In this document: one piece after another, positions 16,272-23,611 of the stretch
Layout: the number at the start of each line of letters is the position of its first letter
Numbering within the stretch: position 1 is the first letter of the stretch
Assembly (NCBI RefSeq): GCF_003710255.1
Contig: NZ_RHIB01000004.1
Span: 124,001-188,000 of the forward strand
Reading direction: 5' to 3'
Length of the DNA stretch: 64,000 nucleotides
Origin: Alteribacter keqinensis
GTDB lineage: Bacteria > Bacillota > Bacilli > Bacillales > Salisediminibacteriaceae
Program-made: the position numbers and the translations under genes
The notes under the pieces: generated by a model
The model's database searches: none
Told to the model about the DNA's origin: nothing
The model's input: the letters and a program-made list of their open reading frames with translations, nothing else

Positions 16272-16907
16272 CTACCCGGAAGCGAGCACTTCCTTTAATT
16301 TTTCAAGGTCACTGTGAATAACCTCCAGGAGGCTCCGGTTGTAGAAGATAGAAGCCGGATGATAGGTAGGGAAGATCCTGTATTCTTTATCTGTCCAGAC
16401 AAACTGGTCATTTTCATCCAGCTTTTGCACAGGCTGGACAAGGAGATCACCGTGACAGTCACCGATTTTTTTATCGGGGCCGGCAAGGCGTTTAAGACCG
16501 ATGTTGCCGAGAGTGACAATGACCGGAGCCCGAACATTGGCGACTTCATAATCAAGGAGCGGGGCGTGGGCTGTAATTTCCCTGGCTGTAGGAGGCCGGT
16601 TGTACTTCCTTTTAACAACCTGCCCGTCTCTTGTTTTTTTCTCTCCCCACCGGTACGGGCGGCTCCTCACCGCACTGGTAATGTATACTTCTTCCCGGGT
16701 CAGGCCGAGACGCTCGATAAACGTCATCAGTTCCCTGCCCGCCCGGCCGCTGAAAGGAACGCCGTTACCGATTTCTGTTTCCCCCGGAGCCTCACCGACG
16801 AGCATCATCTTCGGGTGTTCAGGCCCGCCTCCAAAAACAAAACCATCTACCGGGAAGGAGGCGATTCTTTTTTTTCCTTTTTCGGCTAAATGATCAGGTA
16901 TACGCAT
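16272..16907 (-). CDS. uracil-DNA glycosylase superfamily protein, family 4-like without iron-sulfur cysteines
   Basis: A 211-residue protein of the UDG fold that would remove uracil from DNA in base-excision repair. The first catalytic motif is GEAPGETEIGNGVPFSGRAG and the second YHPAS near the C-terminus, both typical of families 4 and 5. The cysteines that hold the [4Fe-4S] cluster in family 4 are absent; the only Cys is in GDCHG. Instead there is a basic insertion (YRWGEKKTRDGQVVKRKYNRPP). The ATG at 16907 was chosen because GGAGG lies 9 bases upstream; the open frame continues 10 codons further. Activity on uracil is inferred from the motifs. Confidence 0.75.
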   Translation of the reverse strand: MRIPDHLAEKGKKRIASFPVDGFVFGGGPEHPKMMLVGEAPGETEIGNGVPFSGRAGRELMTFIERLGLTREEVYITSAVRSRPYRWGEKKTRDGQVVKRKYNRPPTAREITAHAPLLDYEVANVRAPVIVTLGNIGLKRLAGPDKKIGDCHGDLLVQPVQKLDENDQFVWTDKEYRIFPTYHPASIFYNRSLLEVIHSDLEKLKEVLASG

Positions 16908-17033
16908 GGAAACAACCTCCAGTTCTGCCGTGAGCATTTGTTCTGTCTGTGCGTTTTATTTCGTGTTACACTCAGGTGCGAAGCGATTATGAAAGGCTAT
17001 ACCCTTATGAAGAAAAAGATAAAAGTAAGGGTG

Positions 17034-17062
17034 TTGACAATATACCCCTGCGGGTATATAAT
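17034..17062 (+). promoter_or_regulatory. promoter with CstR operator 1
   Basis: TTGACA at 17034-17039 and TATAAT at 17057-17062 are 17 bp apart. The near-palindrome TATACCCCTGCGGGTATA (17041-17058) fills the spacer, so a bound repressor would block RNA polymerase. The GC-rich centre flanked by ATAC/GTAT is typical of CsoR/CstR-family operators. Confidence 0.8.
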
Positions 17063-17085
17063 GATCATTGTAACGAGGTGACATT

Positions 17086-17460
17086 ATGCAAACAGCAATG
17101 TTGATAATCGCAGTCATTCTGGCTGCACGCTCTTTATATAAACGTTATGTACCGGTCATCGGGGTATCGTGTATGAACGTATCGGACATGAAAGAAGACG
17201 GCAGTACGATTGTCGACCTTCGTGACTTCCAGACGGCTCATCACGATCCCCTGGAAGGAGCCGTTAATATGCCTATGGCTTATATCTACCGACACTACAA
17301 AGACATTGGCCAGGGTACTGTTTATCTTGTCTCATCAGACATGACCGATATTCACTTAACCGCCCGTTTTTTAAAAAGAAAGAAGATCAGGGTGGAAGGC
17401 TTTTCTTTAACCACCGAAGTCAAACCTTGTAAGAAAGGACGTGAAGTACATGGAGTATAA
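17086..17460 (+). CDS. membrane-anchored rhodanese-like protein without catalytic cysteine
   Basis: A 124-residue protein. One N-terminal hydrophobic helix (residues 3-15) is followed by a rhodanese-like domain with MNVSDMKEDGSTIVDLRDFQTAHHDPLEGAVNMPM. Where active rhodaneses have a Cys-containing loop this protein has YLVSSDMTD, so it should not carry a persulfide in the usual way. Two other cysteines (residues 29 and 115) remain. It is the first gene after the CstR-operator promoter and its end overlaps cstR by 11 bases, so it belongs to the sulfur cluster. It may sense or scaffold at the membrane; that is inference. Confidence 0.7.
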   Translation: MQTAMLIIAVILAARSLYKRYVPVIGVSCMNVSDMKEDGSTIVDLRDFQTAHHDPLEGAVNMPMAYIYRHYKDIGQGTVYLVSSDMTDIHLTARFLKRKKIRVEGFSLTTEVKPCKKGREVHGV

Positions 17461-17710
17461 TGACAAAATGAAGCACCGCGTCAAACGGATTGAAGGTCAG
17501 ATAAAAGCCATTCTCCGTATGATGGAAGAAGAGAAGGACTGCAGGGACCTGATCGTCCAAATGTCAGCGGCACGCAATGCCCTGGACCGCACCATCGGCC
17601 TTGTGGTGAGTTCGAACCTGGAACAATGTGTAAGAGAGCAGATTGAAAAAGGCGAAGACACAGAAGAGTTGATCCAGGAAGCTGTTCAGCTGCTCGTAAA
17701 AAGCAGATAG
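17450..17710 (+). CDS. cstR: CstR, persulfide-sensing CsoR-family repressor
   Basis: An 86-residue all-helical DNA-binding tetramer of the CsoR family. Counting from the ATG at 17450, Cys31 (KDCRDL) and Cys60 (NLEQCV) match exactly the two cysteines that form di- to tetrasulfide links in CstR; the copper-binding His that follows in CsoR is Val61 here, which argues against copper sensing. In staphylococci CstR represses sulfide-oxidation genes and is released by persulfides. AAGGA lies 10 bases before this ATG, whereas a GTG at 17441 is too close. Five matching operators in the next 2.3 kb define its regulon, including its own promoter. Confidence 0.9.
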   Translation: MEYNDKMKHRVKRIEGQIKAILRMMEEEKDCRDLIVQMSAARNALDRTIGLVVSSNLEQCVREQIEKGEDTEELIQEAVQLLVKSR

Positions 17711-17739
17711 TGTTGACACGAAGAAACAGGGGTGTTAAC

Positions 17740-17755
17740 ATACCCCTGTAGGTAT
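17740..17755. promoter_or_regulatory. CstR operator 2
   Basis: ATACCCCTGTAGGTAT. TTGACA at 17713-17718 and TAACAT at 17736-17741 (17 bp apart) may form a promoter overlapping its left edge. Confidence 0.65.
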
Positions 17756-17785
17756 AAAAACCACAAAAAATTTTACTTTTTAATA

Positions 17786-17799
17786 TACCCTATGGGGTA
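17786..17799. promoter_or_regulatory. CstR operator 3
   Basis: TACCCTATGGGGTA, 5 bases before the ribosome site of the first tusA. It is preceded by an AAAAAATTTTA leader motif that also precedes operators 4 and 5. Confidence 0.65.
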
Positions 17800-17813
17800 A
17801 TTTGGAGGTTGAA

Positions 17814-18044
17814 ATGATGAAAGCAGATAAAGTAGTAGACGCAAAAGGACTTGCATGTCCAATGCCGATCGTCAGAACGAAAAAAGCAATGGATGAGATC
17901 ACATCGGGAGAGGTGCTTGAAGTACAAACAACCGATTCCGGTGCCAAAAGCGACCTGACAGCTTGGGCAAAAGCGGGAGGTCATGAACTTCGCGCAGATA
18001 CAGAAGATAACGGTGTATATACGTTTTGGATAAAGAAGAAATAA
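17814..18044 (+). CDS. TusA/SirA-like sulfur carrier, copy 1
   Basis: A 76-residue sulfur-relay protein. Cys15 in the motif ACPMPIV is the residue that carries the persulfide in TusA. The length equals that of copy 3 at 20530, with which it shares MMKADKV, DAKGLACPMPIVRTKKAM and the C-terminal TFW. Two ATG codons (17814 and 17817) follow GGAGG; the first was taken to match copy 3. It sits behind two CstR operators and should pass sulfane sulfur between the rhodaneses, DsrE and the dioxygenase of this cluster. Confidence 0.9.
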   Translation: MMKADKVVDAKGLACPMPIVRTKKAMDEITSGEVLEVQTTDSGAKSDLTAWAKAGGHELRADTEDNGVYTFWIKKK

Positions 18045-18066
18045 CGAAAAAAATTTAAACACTTTA

Positions 18067-18084
18067 ATACCTGTGCGGGTATAT
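18067..18084. promoter_or_regulatory. CstR operator 4
   Basis: AATACCTGTGCGGGTATA between the first tusA and dsrE, again preceded by AAAAAAATTTAAACACTT. Confidence 0.7.
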
Positions 18085-18122
18085 GTACAAACGAAACAAA
18101 ACATTTAAGGAGTGAAGAAAAA

Positions 18123-18599
18123 ATGGATAAGAAAAAAACAACGATTGTATTATTCAGTGGAGAGTATGACAAAGCGATGGCGGCTTACATTATTGCCAAC
18201 GGTGCAGCAGCTTACGATCATGAGGTGACGATCTTCCACACATTCTGGGGACTGAATGCTCTTCGTAAAGATGCGCAGGTTCCTGTAAAGAAAACCTTTA
18301 TGGAAAAAATGTTCGGAAAGATGATGCCACGCGGTGCAGATAAAATGGGTCTGTCAAAAATGAACTTCGCCGGTATGGGACCGAAGATGATTAAACAGGT
18401 AATGAAAAAGCACAATGCAATGCCGCTTCCTGATCTGATTGAAATGGCTCAGGAACAAGGTGTAAACCTTGTATCATGTACGATGACAATGGACCTCCTG
18501 GGTCTTCAAAAAGAAGAACTGCTGGACGGGATCGAATACGCAGGTGTAGCAGCGTATCTCGGAGAAGCCTCAGACGGCAATGTGAACCTGTTTATCTAA
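18123..18599 (+). CDS. DsrE-family sulfur transferase-like protein
   Basis: A 158-residue protein of the DsrE/DsrF/DrsH superfamily, of the DsrE2/3-like kind found beside TusA and rhodanese genes. The N-terminal strand KKTTIVLFSGEYDKAMAAYIIANGAAAY is followed by a Met- and Lys-rich middle (EKMFGKMMPRGADKMGLSKMNFAGMG) and by LVSCTMTMDLLG, whose Cys119 is the likely persulfide carrier. In characterised systems such proteins exchange sulfur with TusA. The Met/Lys-rich loop may contact the membrane or partners. It has its own CstR operator and an AAGGAG ribosome site. Confidence 0.85.
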   Translation: MDKKKTTIVLFSGEYDKAMAAYIIANGAAAYDHEVTIFHTFWGLNALRKDAQVPVKKTFMEKMFGKMMPRGADKMGLSKMNFAGMGPKMIKQVMKKHNAMPLPDLIEMAQEQGVNLVSCTMTMDLLGLQKEELLDGIEYAGVAAYLGEASDGNVNLFI

Positions 18600-18651
18600 A
18601 TTGCGGGGATTTCCCCTTAAGATAAAACCATTAAAGAGGAGGAGTCAGAAG

Positions 18652-19218
18652 ATGATTAAAGCAAACGAAGTACTTGATGCAAAAGGCCTGGCCTGTCCAA
18701 TGCCGATCGTGAAAACGAAAAAAGTAATGGGTGACCTTGAACCCGGGCATGTTCTTGAGATTCAGGCCACTGACAAAGGATCCACGGCAGACTTAAAAGC
18801 GTGGGCAGAACGTATCGGCCACCAGTACCTCGGTACGGTTGAAGAAGGAGATGTCCTCAAGCACTACGTGCGAAAAGCAGGCAGTGACGACGGCGAGCAG
18901 GAAACAAAGCATCCGCATGTTATTAACAATGACGACCTCGCTTCAAAAGCCGAGGAAGGAAGCCTTGTACTTGTAGACGTCCGGGAAGAGGCGGAGTACC
19001 GCTTTAACCATATTCCGGGAGCTGTATCCATTCCTCTTGGAGAATTGGACACACGCTTGGGTGAATTGAACAAAGACGATGAGATTCATGTTGTCTGCCG
19101 TACCGGTAACCGAAGTGATCTGGCAGCCCAGAAGCTGACAGAGAAAGGATTCACAAATGTGATTAACGTTGTTCCCGGCATGAGTGAATGGTCGGGCAAG
19201 ACCGAGAAAAGCGTATAA
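18652..19218 (+). CDS. TusA-rhodanese fusion protein
   Basis: A 188-residue fusion of a TusA domain (1-76, Cys15 in ACPMPIV) and an active rhodanese domain (about 92-185, catalytic Cys139 in CRTGNRS). The linker is charged (AGSDDGEQETKHPH). Joining the two makes direct sulfur transfer from rhodanese to carrier likely. The ATG at 18652 follows GAGGAGGAG; the frame runs further upstream but without a ribosome site. No operator of its own is seen, so it should be read with dsrE. S. aureus CstA also links these two domain types, but in a larger membrane-associated protein, so this is a partial counterpart. Confidence 0.9.
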   Translation: MIKANEVLDAKGLACPMPIVKTKKVMGDLEPGHVLEIQATDKGSTADLKAWAERIGHQYLGTVEEGDVLKHYVRKAGSDDGEQETKHPHVINNDDLASKAEEGSLVLVDVREEAEYRFNHIPGAVSIPLGELDTRLGELNKDDEIHVVCRTGNRSDLAAQKLTEKGFTNVINVVPGMSEWSGKTEKSV

Positions 19219-19284
19219 AAGAAGTTCCAGGCCGGAGGAGGTTCCTCCGGCAAGGGATTCAACCAAAAAATTTTAAACATTAAC

Positions 19285-19302
19285 ATACTATAGGGGGTAT
19301 AT
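19285..19302. promoter_or_regulatory. CstR operator 5
   Basis: ATACTATAGGGGGTATAT, ending 3 bases before the start codon of the dioxygenase gene, so it overlaps the ribosome-binding region. Preceded by AAAAAATTTTAAACATTAA. Confidence 0.65.
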
Positions 19303-19305
19303 GAG

Positions 19306-20433
19306 ATGACTGTAAAAGCCATGAATGCAAGTGAATTAAGCCAAAAAGTGATCAATAAAGAGCCGTTGTTTATTCTTGATGTTCGTAATGAAGATGCGTT
19401 TGGTGACTGGAAAGTGGATGGGGAAAACTTCGACTACCTGAACGTCCCGTATTTTGATCTGATTGACGGGGTGGAAGACATTCTAGATCAGGTTCCTGAA
19501 GACCGTGATGTTCTTGTTGTCTGTGCGAAAGAAGGATCTTCCATTATGGTAGCAGAGCTCTTTTCAGACGCAGGACGTGACGTGAGCTATCTTGAAGGCG
19601 GAATGAAAACGTGGAGCGAGCACTTAGAGCCTGTAAAAGTTGGCGACCTTAACGGCGGCGGAGAAATTTATCAGTTTGTACGCCTTGGTAAAGGCTGCCT
19701 TTCCTACATGATCGTCTCAGGTGACGAGGGGGCTATGATTGACCCGCTTCGTCTGGTTGATCAGTATGAAGCATTTGCGAAAAAACTTGGAATTAAGGTG
19801 CTTCACATGTTTGATACACACCTTCACGCAGACCACATTTCCGGCGGGCGCCGTCTTGCAGAGGCAACCGGGGGAACGTACTACCTGCCGCCAAAAGATG
19901 CGGACGAAGTGACATTCTCCTACGAGCCTCTTGAAGATGGTAAAGTCGTAACCTTTGGTGGAGCCGATGTGACAGTGAAAGCGGTCTACACACCGGGACA
20001 CACAATCGGAAGTACGTCTCTGGTCGTTAATGAAACGTACCTGTTCACAGGAGACATTTTGTTCCTTGATTCAATCGGGCGTCCGGATCTTGCCGGAAAA
20101 GCGGAAGACTGGGTAAGCGACCTGCGCGAGTCTCTGTATGTCCGCTATAAAGAAATGAATCAGGACCTCCTTGTGATGCCGGCCCACTTTGCCAAACTGA
20201 GTGAGCTTGATGAAAAAGGACGTGTGTATGCACGACTGGGTGATCTTTATCAAGTAAACAGCGGCCTTCAGGTGGAAGACGAAGACGAGTTCCGCCGTCT
20301 CGTATCCGAGAACCTTCCGCCGCAGCCGAACAGCTACCAGGAAATCCGTAAGACCAACATGGGTAAAATCAGCCCGGAACCAGCGGAAGAAACAGAAATG
20401 GAAATTGGTCCAAACCGCTGTGCGGTAAGCTGA
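19306..20433 (+). CDS. rhodanese-persulfide dioxygenase fusion (CstB-like parts, reversed order)
   Basis: A 375-residue protein with an N-terminal rhodanese domain (about 5-110, Cys73 in VVCAKEGSS) and a metallo-beta-lactamase domain of the ETHE1/persulfide dioxygenase type (about 120-335). The metal motif THLHADH gives His172, His174, Asp176 and His177; TPGHTIGS and [18 protein letters not shown] supply further ligands. It should oxidise low-molecular-weight persulfides to sulfite and with the rhodanese part make thiosulfate. In staphylococcal CstB the dioxygenase comes first and the active rhodanese last, so the order here is reversed. The last residues NRCAVS carry an extra Cys. The operator lies over its ribosome site. 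Confidence 0.9.
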   Translation: MTVKAMNASELSQKVINKEPLFILDVRNEDAFGDWKVDGENFDYLNVPYFDLIDGVEDILDQVPEDRDVLVVCAKEGSSIMVAELFSDAGRDVSYLEGGMKTWSEHLEPVKVGDLNGGGEIYQFVRLGKGCLSYMIVSGDEGAMIDPLRLVDQYEAFAKKLGIKVLHMFDTHLHADHISGGRRLAEATGGTYYLPPKDADEVTFSYEPLEDGKVVTFGGADVTVKAVYTPGHTIGSTSLVVNETYLFTGDILFLDSIGRPDLAGKAEDWVSDLRESLYVRYKEMNQDLLVMPAHFAKLSELDEKGRVYARLGDLYQVNSGLQVEDEDEFRRLVSENLPPQPNSYQEIRKTNMGKISPEPAEETEMEIGPNRCAVS

Positions 20434-20529
20434 CAGAAGAAACTTACGCGCAAAGGGCCAGCCCGTCCTTTGCGTGTGAATGAGCAGAAGGGTACACTAA
20501 AATAAGTTTACCAACCTCAGGAGGAATGA

Positions 20530-20760
20530 ATGATGAAAGCAGATAAAGTATTAGACGCAAAAGGGCTCGCATGCCCAATGCCAATCGTAAGAACGAAGAA
20601 AGCAATGGGTGAACTTTCAAGCGGCGAGATCCTTGAAGTGCAGGCTACTGACAAAGGAGCCAAGAGCGACCTTACTGCCTGGGCAAAAGCAGGCGGACAT
20701 GAGCTGGTGGATGACGCTGAAGAAAACGGCGTATTCACATTCTGGCTGAAAAAAGGATAA
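20530..20760 (+). CDS. TusA/SirA-like sulfur carrier, copy 3
   Basis: A 76-residue sulfur carrier with Cys15 in ACPMPIV. It is nearly the same protein as copy 1 (17814) apart from scattered changes, for example DKG for DSG and a final KKG, which suggests duplication within the cluster. GGAGG lies before ATGAATGATG. No CstR operator is visible in the 96 bases upstream; a hairpin CGCAAAGG/CCTTTGCG at 20451-20475 lies there instead, so expression may depend on read-through. A terminator closes the cluster. Confidence 0.9.
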   Translation: MMKADKVLDAKGLACPMPIVRTKKAMGELSSGEILEVQATDKGAKSDLTAWAKAGGHELVDDAEENGVFTFWLKKG

Positions 20761-20768
20761 TGATTTAA

Positions 20769-20806
20769 GAGCACCTCGGGTCAGTTTAGATGACCCGAGG
20801 TGTTTT
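20769..20806 (+). terminator. terminator of the sulfur cluster
   Basis: GCACCTCGGGTCA pairs with TGACCCGAGGTG around GTTTAGA and is followed by TTTTAT. Confidence 0.85.
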
Positions 20807-20901
20807 ATGCTGATTGAGCTGGTAAACGGGGCTAACCCGTTAATGGCTGCTGCCCGGTGAATGCTAAACGATCTCAAGTAGGAGTTTTTATCGGATTTGT
20901 A

Positions 20902-20943
20902 TTAAGAATTCCCGTCTGATTGTTAAGAATTCCTATTAAAATG
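20902..20943. repeat. 21-bp periodic repeat, family B, locus 1
   Basis: Two units start at 20902 and 20923, each TTAAGAATTCC followed by ten variable bases. The same unit start recurs at 62097 and, varied, at 62118. Confidence 0.6.
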
Positions 20944-20987
20944 GAAACGCCAATTGCAAACCGCCGCTATTGACCTATTACTTCCCG

Positions 20988-21194
20988 CTACTCCCGCCTC
21001 GCCAGATACCCCTGCACCTGCCGGTAGATCTCCAGCAGAATGTATGCCACGATAATCCAGATTAATAAAATCGGCGCATATTGAATCAGCGTCATGGCAT
21101 CCCCTTCCTTCACATCCCCCAGCCAGATAAAAGAGGTGACCATGACAGGCAGAATGATAAGAATAATGAACAACCGTGCAGCTTTGTTTCCCAT
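20988..21194 (-). CDS. small two-helix membrane protein
   Basis: A 68-residue protein with two hydrophobic helices at about 8-25 and 38-58 and a basic end (YRQVQGYLARRE). I do not recognise it. An ATG follows GGGGGATTCAGT on the minus strand. It sits between the sulfur cluster and a divergent lipoprotein gene. Proteins of this shape are frequent unassigned membrane peptides in Bacillaceae; coding status rests on the clear helices and ribosome site. Confidence 0.5.
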   Translation of the reverse strand: MGNKAARLFIILIILPVMVTSFIWLGDVKEGDAMTLIQYAPILLIWIIVAYILLEIYRQVQGYLARRE

Positions 21195-21338
21195 ACTGAA
21201 TCCCCCATTCTTCTCCTGCTATTCTAGCATACCGCTGAAAAACACATTATTATTTATAATTCCTACCTGTTTACTTGACTTTAACCTGAAATCTACTATA
21301 ATCAGGTTTATTGAACAGACAGCTTAGGGGGTTGCACA

Positions 21339-22931
21339 ATGAAAAAAGGGTTTTTGAGTTTACTATTTTTGACGGCGATTGCGGTGGGTACCGCTTGTGC
21401 CAGTGATGATGCGGGAGAGCTTGGAAGTGAGACAAACAATGGGGAAAACACCGAGTCCGCTGATAACGCAAACGACCTGACCATCGGCGTACCGAGTGAC
21501 GCACAAACACTCGATCCTCAAGGGGGAAACGAGCACGCCACATTAAATGTAGGGCGGACGATATACGATACACTTGTTTTCACAGACGGCAGCATGGACA
21601 TGCATATGAGACTCGCTGAAAGCTTCGAGCAGATTGAAGATACGACGTGGGAAGTGGAACTCCGTGAAGACGTTCAGTTTCACGACGGATCGGACTTTAA
21701 CGCTGAAGCAGTAAAGGTAAACATAGAACGTCTCCTTGACCCGGATGTGGCTTCACCGGTGTCGTTCATGTTCGACATGATTACAGACGTTGAAGTAGTT
21801 GACGACTATACGGTACACATCCATACAGACATTCCATTTGCCCCGCTCCGGGCCCATTTTGCCCATCCCGGCGGACATATGATTGCTCCATCGGCAATCG
21901 AAGCGGATTATGAAGCAATGGAAGACGGCGCCGAGCCGGGGTCCTACATTAACCAGAATCCAATCGGAACAGGTGCTTTTACCCTTGAAGATTGGAATCC
22001 CGGTGAGTTTGTAAAAGTTACGAAGAACGAAGATTACTGGGGAGATGTAGCGAACGTCGACTCCATTACCTTTAAAGTGGTGCCGGAGGATAATACGCGT
22101 GTAGCGGAGCTTGAAACAAATTCCTCACAAATGATCTCCCACCTGAATCCGGACTTTATGTCCCGTGTAGAAGGAAACGACGACTTGAAAATTGCCACCC
22201 AGGAGAGTGTGAGCTTGTTCTACCTTGGCTTTAACGTGGAACAAGAGCCATTTGACGATCCTCAGGTAAGAACGGCGATCTCAAAAGCCGTGGACAAAGA
22301 AGCGATCATTGACGGTCTCTTAAACGGAGCCGGGCTTCCTGCAAAAGGACCGTTGGCGCCGCCGGTATTTGGTTCAAGCGACGATATTAAAGCCATTGAA
22401 AAAGACCTGGAGGAAGCGAGAGAACTTCTTGCGGACGCCGGTTATCCCGACGGGTTTGAAGCGACCCTGACCGTTGAAACGTCCCAGATCGGAAGCGATG
22501 TGGCGGAAAACATCCAAGCACAGCTTGAAGAAATCGGCATTGACCTGGACATTGAAACCCTCGAGCGCGGAGCATACGTTGATGTTGTGACCAACGCCCG
22601 CCAGGATATGTTCCTCGGATCATGGGGAACGGTAACCGGAGACGCGGACTACGGTCTCTATCCGATGTTTCACTCCAGTAACCACGGCATTGCCGGAAAC
22701 CGTACATTTTACGCAAATGAAGAAGTAGATGCTCTCCTCGAAGAAGCCCGCAGCGGCACGGAAGAAGAGCGTCTCGCTCTCTACCACGATGCCCAGCAGC
22801 TGATCGTGGAAGATGCGCCGATGGTGCCCCTCTATCACACCGAGCACATGGCCGGCCTTCAAGACAATATCGAAGACTTCTACATCCACCCATCAAGCTT
22901 TTTCTACCTGGGCGATGTAAACGTCCAATAA
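21339..22931 (+). CDS. ABC transporter substrate-binding lipoprotein, peptide/nickel family (SBP5)
   Basis: A 530-residue lipoprotein with a lipobox-like sequence GTAC at Cys20 and an acidic Asn-rich linker. The solute-binding domain contains DAQTLDPQGGNEHATLNVGRTIYDTL and YWGDVANVDSITFKVVPEDNTR, typical of the OppA/DppA/GsiB family 5. It binds oligopeptides, glutathione or similar compounds outside the membrane and delivers them to a permease. No permease or ATPase gene is next to it, so it is an orphan that must use a transporter encoded elsewhere. A strong terminator follows. Confidence 0.85.
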   Translation: MKKGFLSLLFLTAIAVGTACASDDAGELGSETNNGENTESADNANDLTIGVPSDAQTLDPQGGNEHATLNVGRTIYDTLVFTDGSMDMHMRLAESFEQIEDTTWEVELREDVQFHDGSDFNAEAVKVNIERLLDPDVASPVSFMFDMITDVEVVDDYTVHIHTDIPFAPLRAHFAHPGGHMIAPSAIEADYEAMEDGAEPGSYINQNPIGTGAFTLEDWNPGEFVKVTKNEDYWGDVANVDSITFKVVPEDNTRVAELETNSSQMISHLNPDFMSRVEGNDDLKIATQESVSLFYLGFNVEQEPFDDPQVRTAISKAVDKEAIIDGLLNGAGLPAKGPLAPPVFGSSDDIKAIEKDLEEARELLADAGYPDGFEATLTVETSQIGSDVAENIQAQLEEIGIDLDIETLERGAYVDVVTNARQDMFLGSWGTVTGDADYGLYPMFHSSNHGIAGNRTFYANEEVDALLEEARSGTEEERLALYHDAQQLIVEDAPMVPLYHTEHMAGLQDNIEDFYIHPSSFFYLGDVNVQ

Positions 22932-22941
22932 TTCACCTGAC

Positions 22942-22974
22942 CCTGCTTTCGAACCTGGAAAGCAGGGTTTTTGC
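22942..22974 (+). terminator. terminator of the SBP5 gene
   Basis: ACCCTGCTTTC pairs with GAAAGCAGGGT and leads into TTTTTGC. Confidence 0.85.
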
Positions 22975-23011
22975 ATTATAAAGAGAAATATTCTTACCGA
23001 GGTGAACAAAA

Positions 23012-23560
23012 ATGCCAATTTTAACGAACAAAGACATAACCGTTGATCACTTGGAAAAAACGCACATTCCTACGCTCGCAAAGTGGCTGTCTGATCCCCG
23101 GGTTCTCGAATTTTACGAAGACCGTGACAACCCGTTCGATGAGGAAAAAGTAGAGCAGGAGTTTTTTAAAAAGTGGGAAAAAGGGGTTCACCCCTGCATC
23201 GTAAAGTGGAAAGGCGAGCCAATCGGCTATATTCAGTTTTATAAACTTGACGAAGCAACCCGGTCCCTTTACAAACTCCACGGAGACACGCCTGTCAGAT
23301 ACGGCATCGACCAGTTCATAGGAGAGCCCGGTTACTGGGGACAGGGGATCGGGCAGCTTTTGGTTTCAAGCATGACAGATTATTTGTTTGAAACAAAAAA
23401 AGCAGGCGCTGTGGTGATGGATCCCCAGTCAGGAAACCATCGGGCTCTTGCCTGTTACAAAAAGTGCGGGTACAAAAAGATCCGTTTTTTACCTCGACAT
23501 GAATGGCATGAGGGAGCATATAGGGACTGCTGGCTGATTGAAAAAAGAGCAGAGTCATAG
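23012..23560 (+). CDS. GNAT acetyltransferase, AAC(6')-like
   Basis: A 182-residue acetyltransferase of the group containing aminoglycoside 6'-N-acetyltransferases and siderophore-type acetylases. Typical are LAKWLSDPRVLEFYEDRDNPFDEE in the N-terminal half and YGIDQFIGEPGYWGQGIGQLLVSSM, where GYWGQGIG is the acetyl-CoA site, followed by VVMDPQSGNHRALACYKKCGYKK. The acceptor is not known; chromosomal homologs often have no role in resistance. It has an AGGTGA ribosome site and is followed after 51 bases by a peroxiredoxin gene. Confidence 0.8.
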   Translation: MPILTNKDITVDHLEKTHIPTLAKWLSDPRVLEFYEDRDNPFDEEKVEQEFFKKWEKGVHPCIVKWKGEPIGYIQFYKLDEATRSLYKLHGDTPVRYGIDQFIGEPGYWGQGIGQLLVSSMTDYLFETKKAGAVVMDPQSGNHRALACYKKCGYKKIRFLPRHEWHEGAYRDCWLIEKRAES

Positions 23561-23611
23561 GGTTATTCAGGATGGAATAAGAATATATTGTCTGTGATGG
23601 AGGTGAGTGCC

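Noticed and set aside
17450-17710. copper sensor CsoR
   Set aside because: The His next to the second Cys is replaced by Val and the neighbours are sulfur-transfer genes, which fits CstR.
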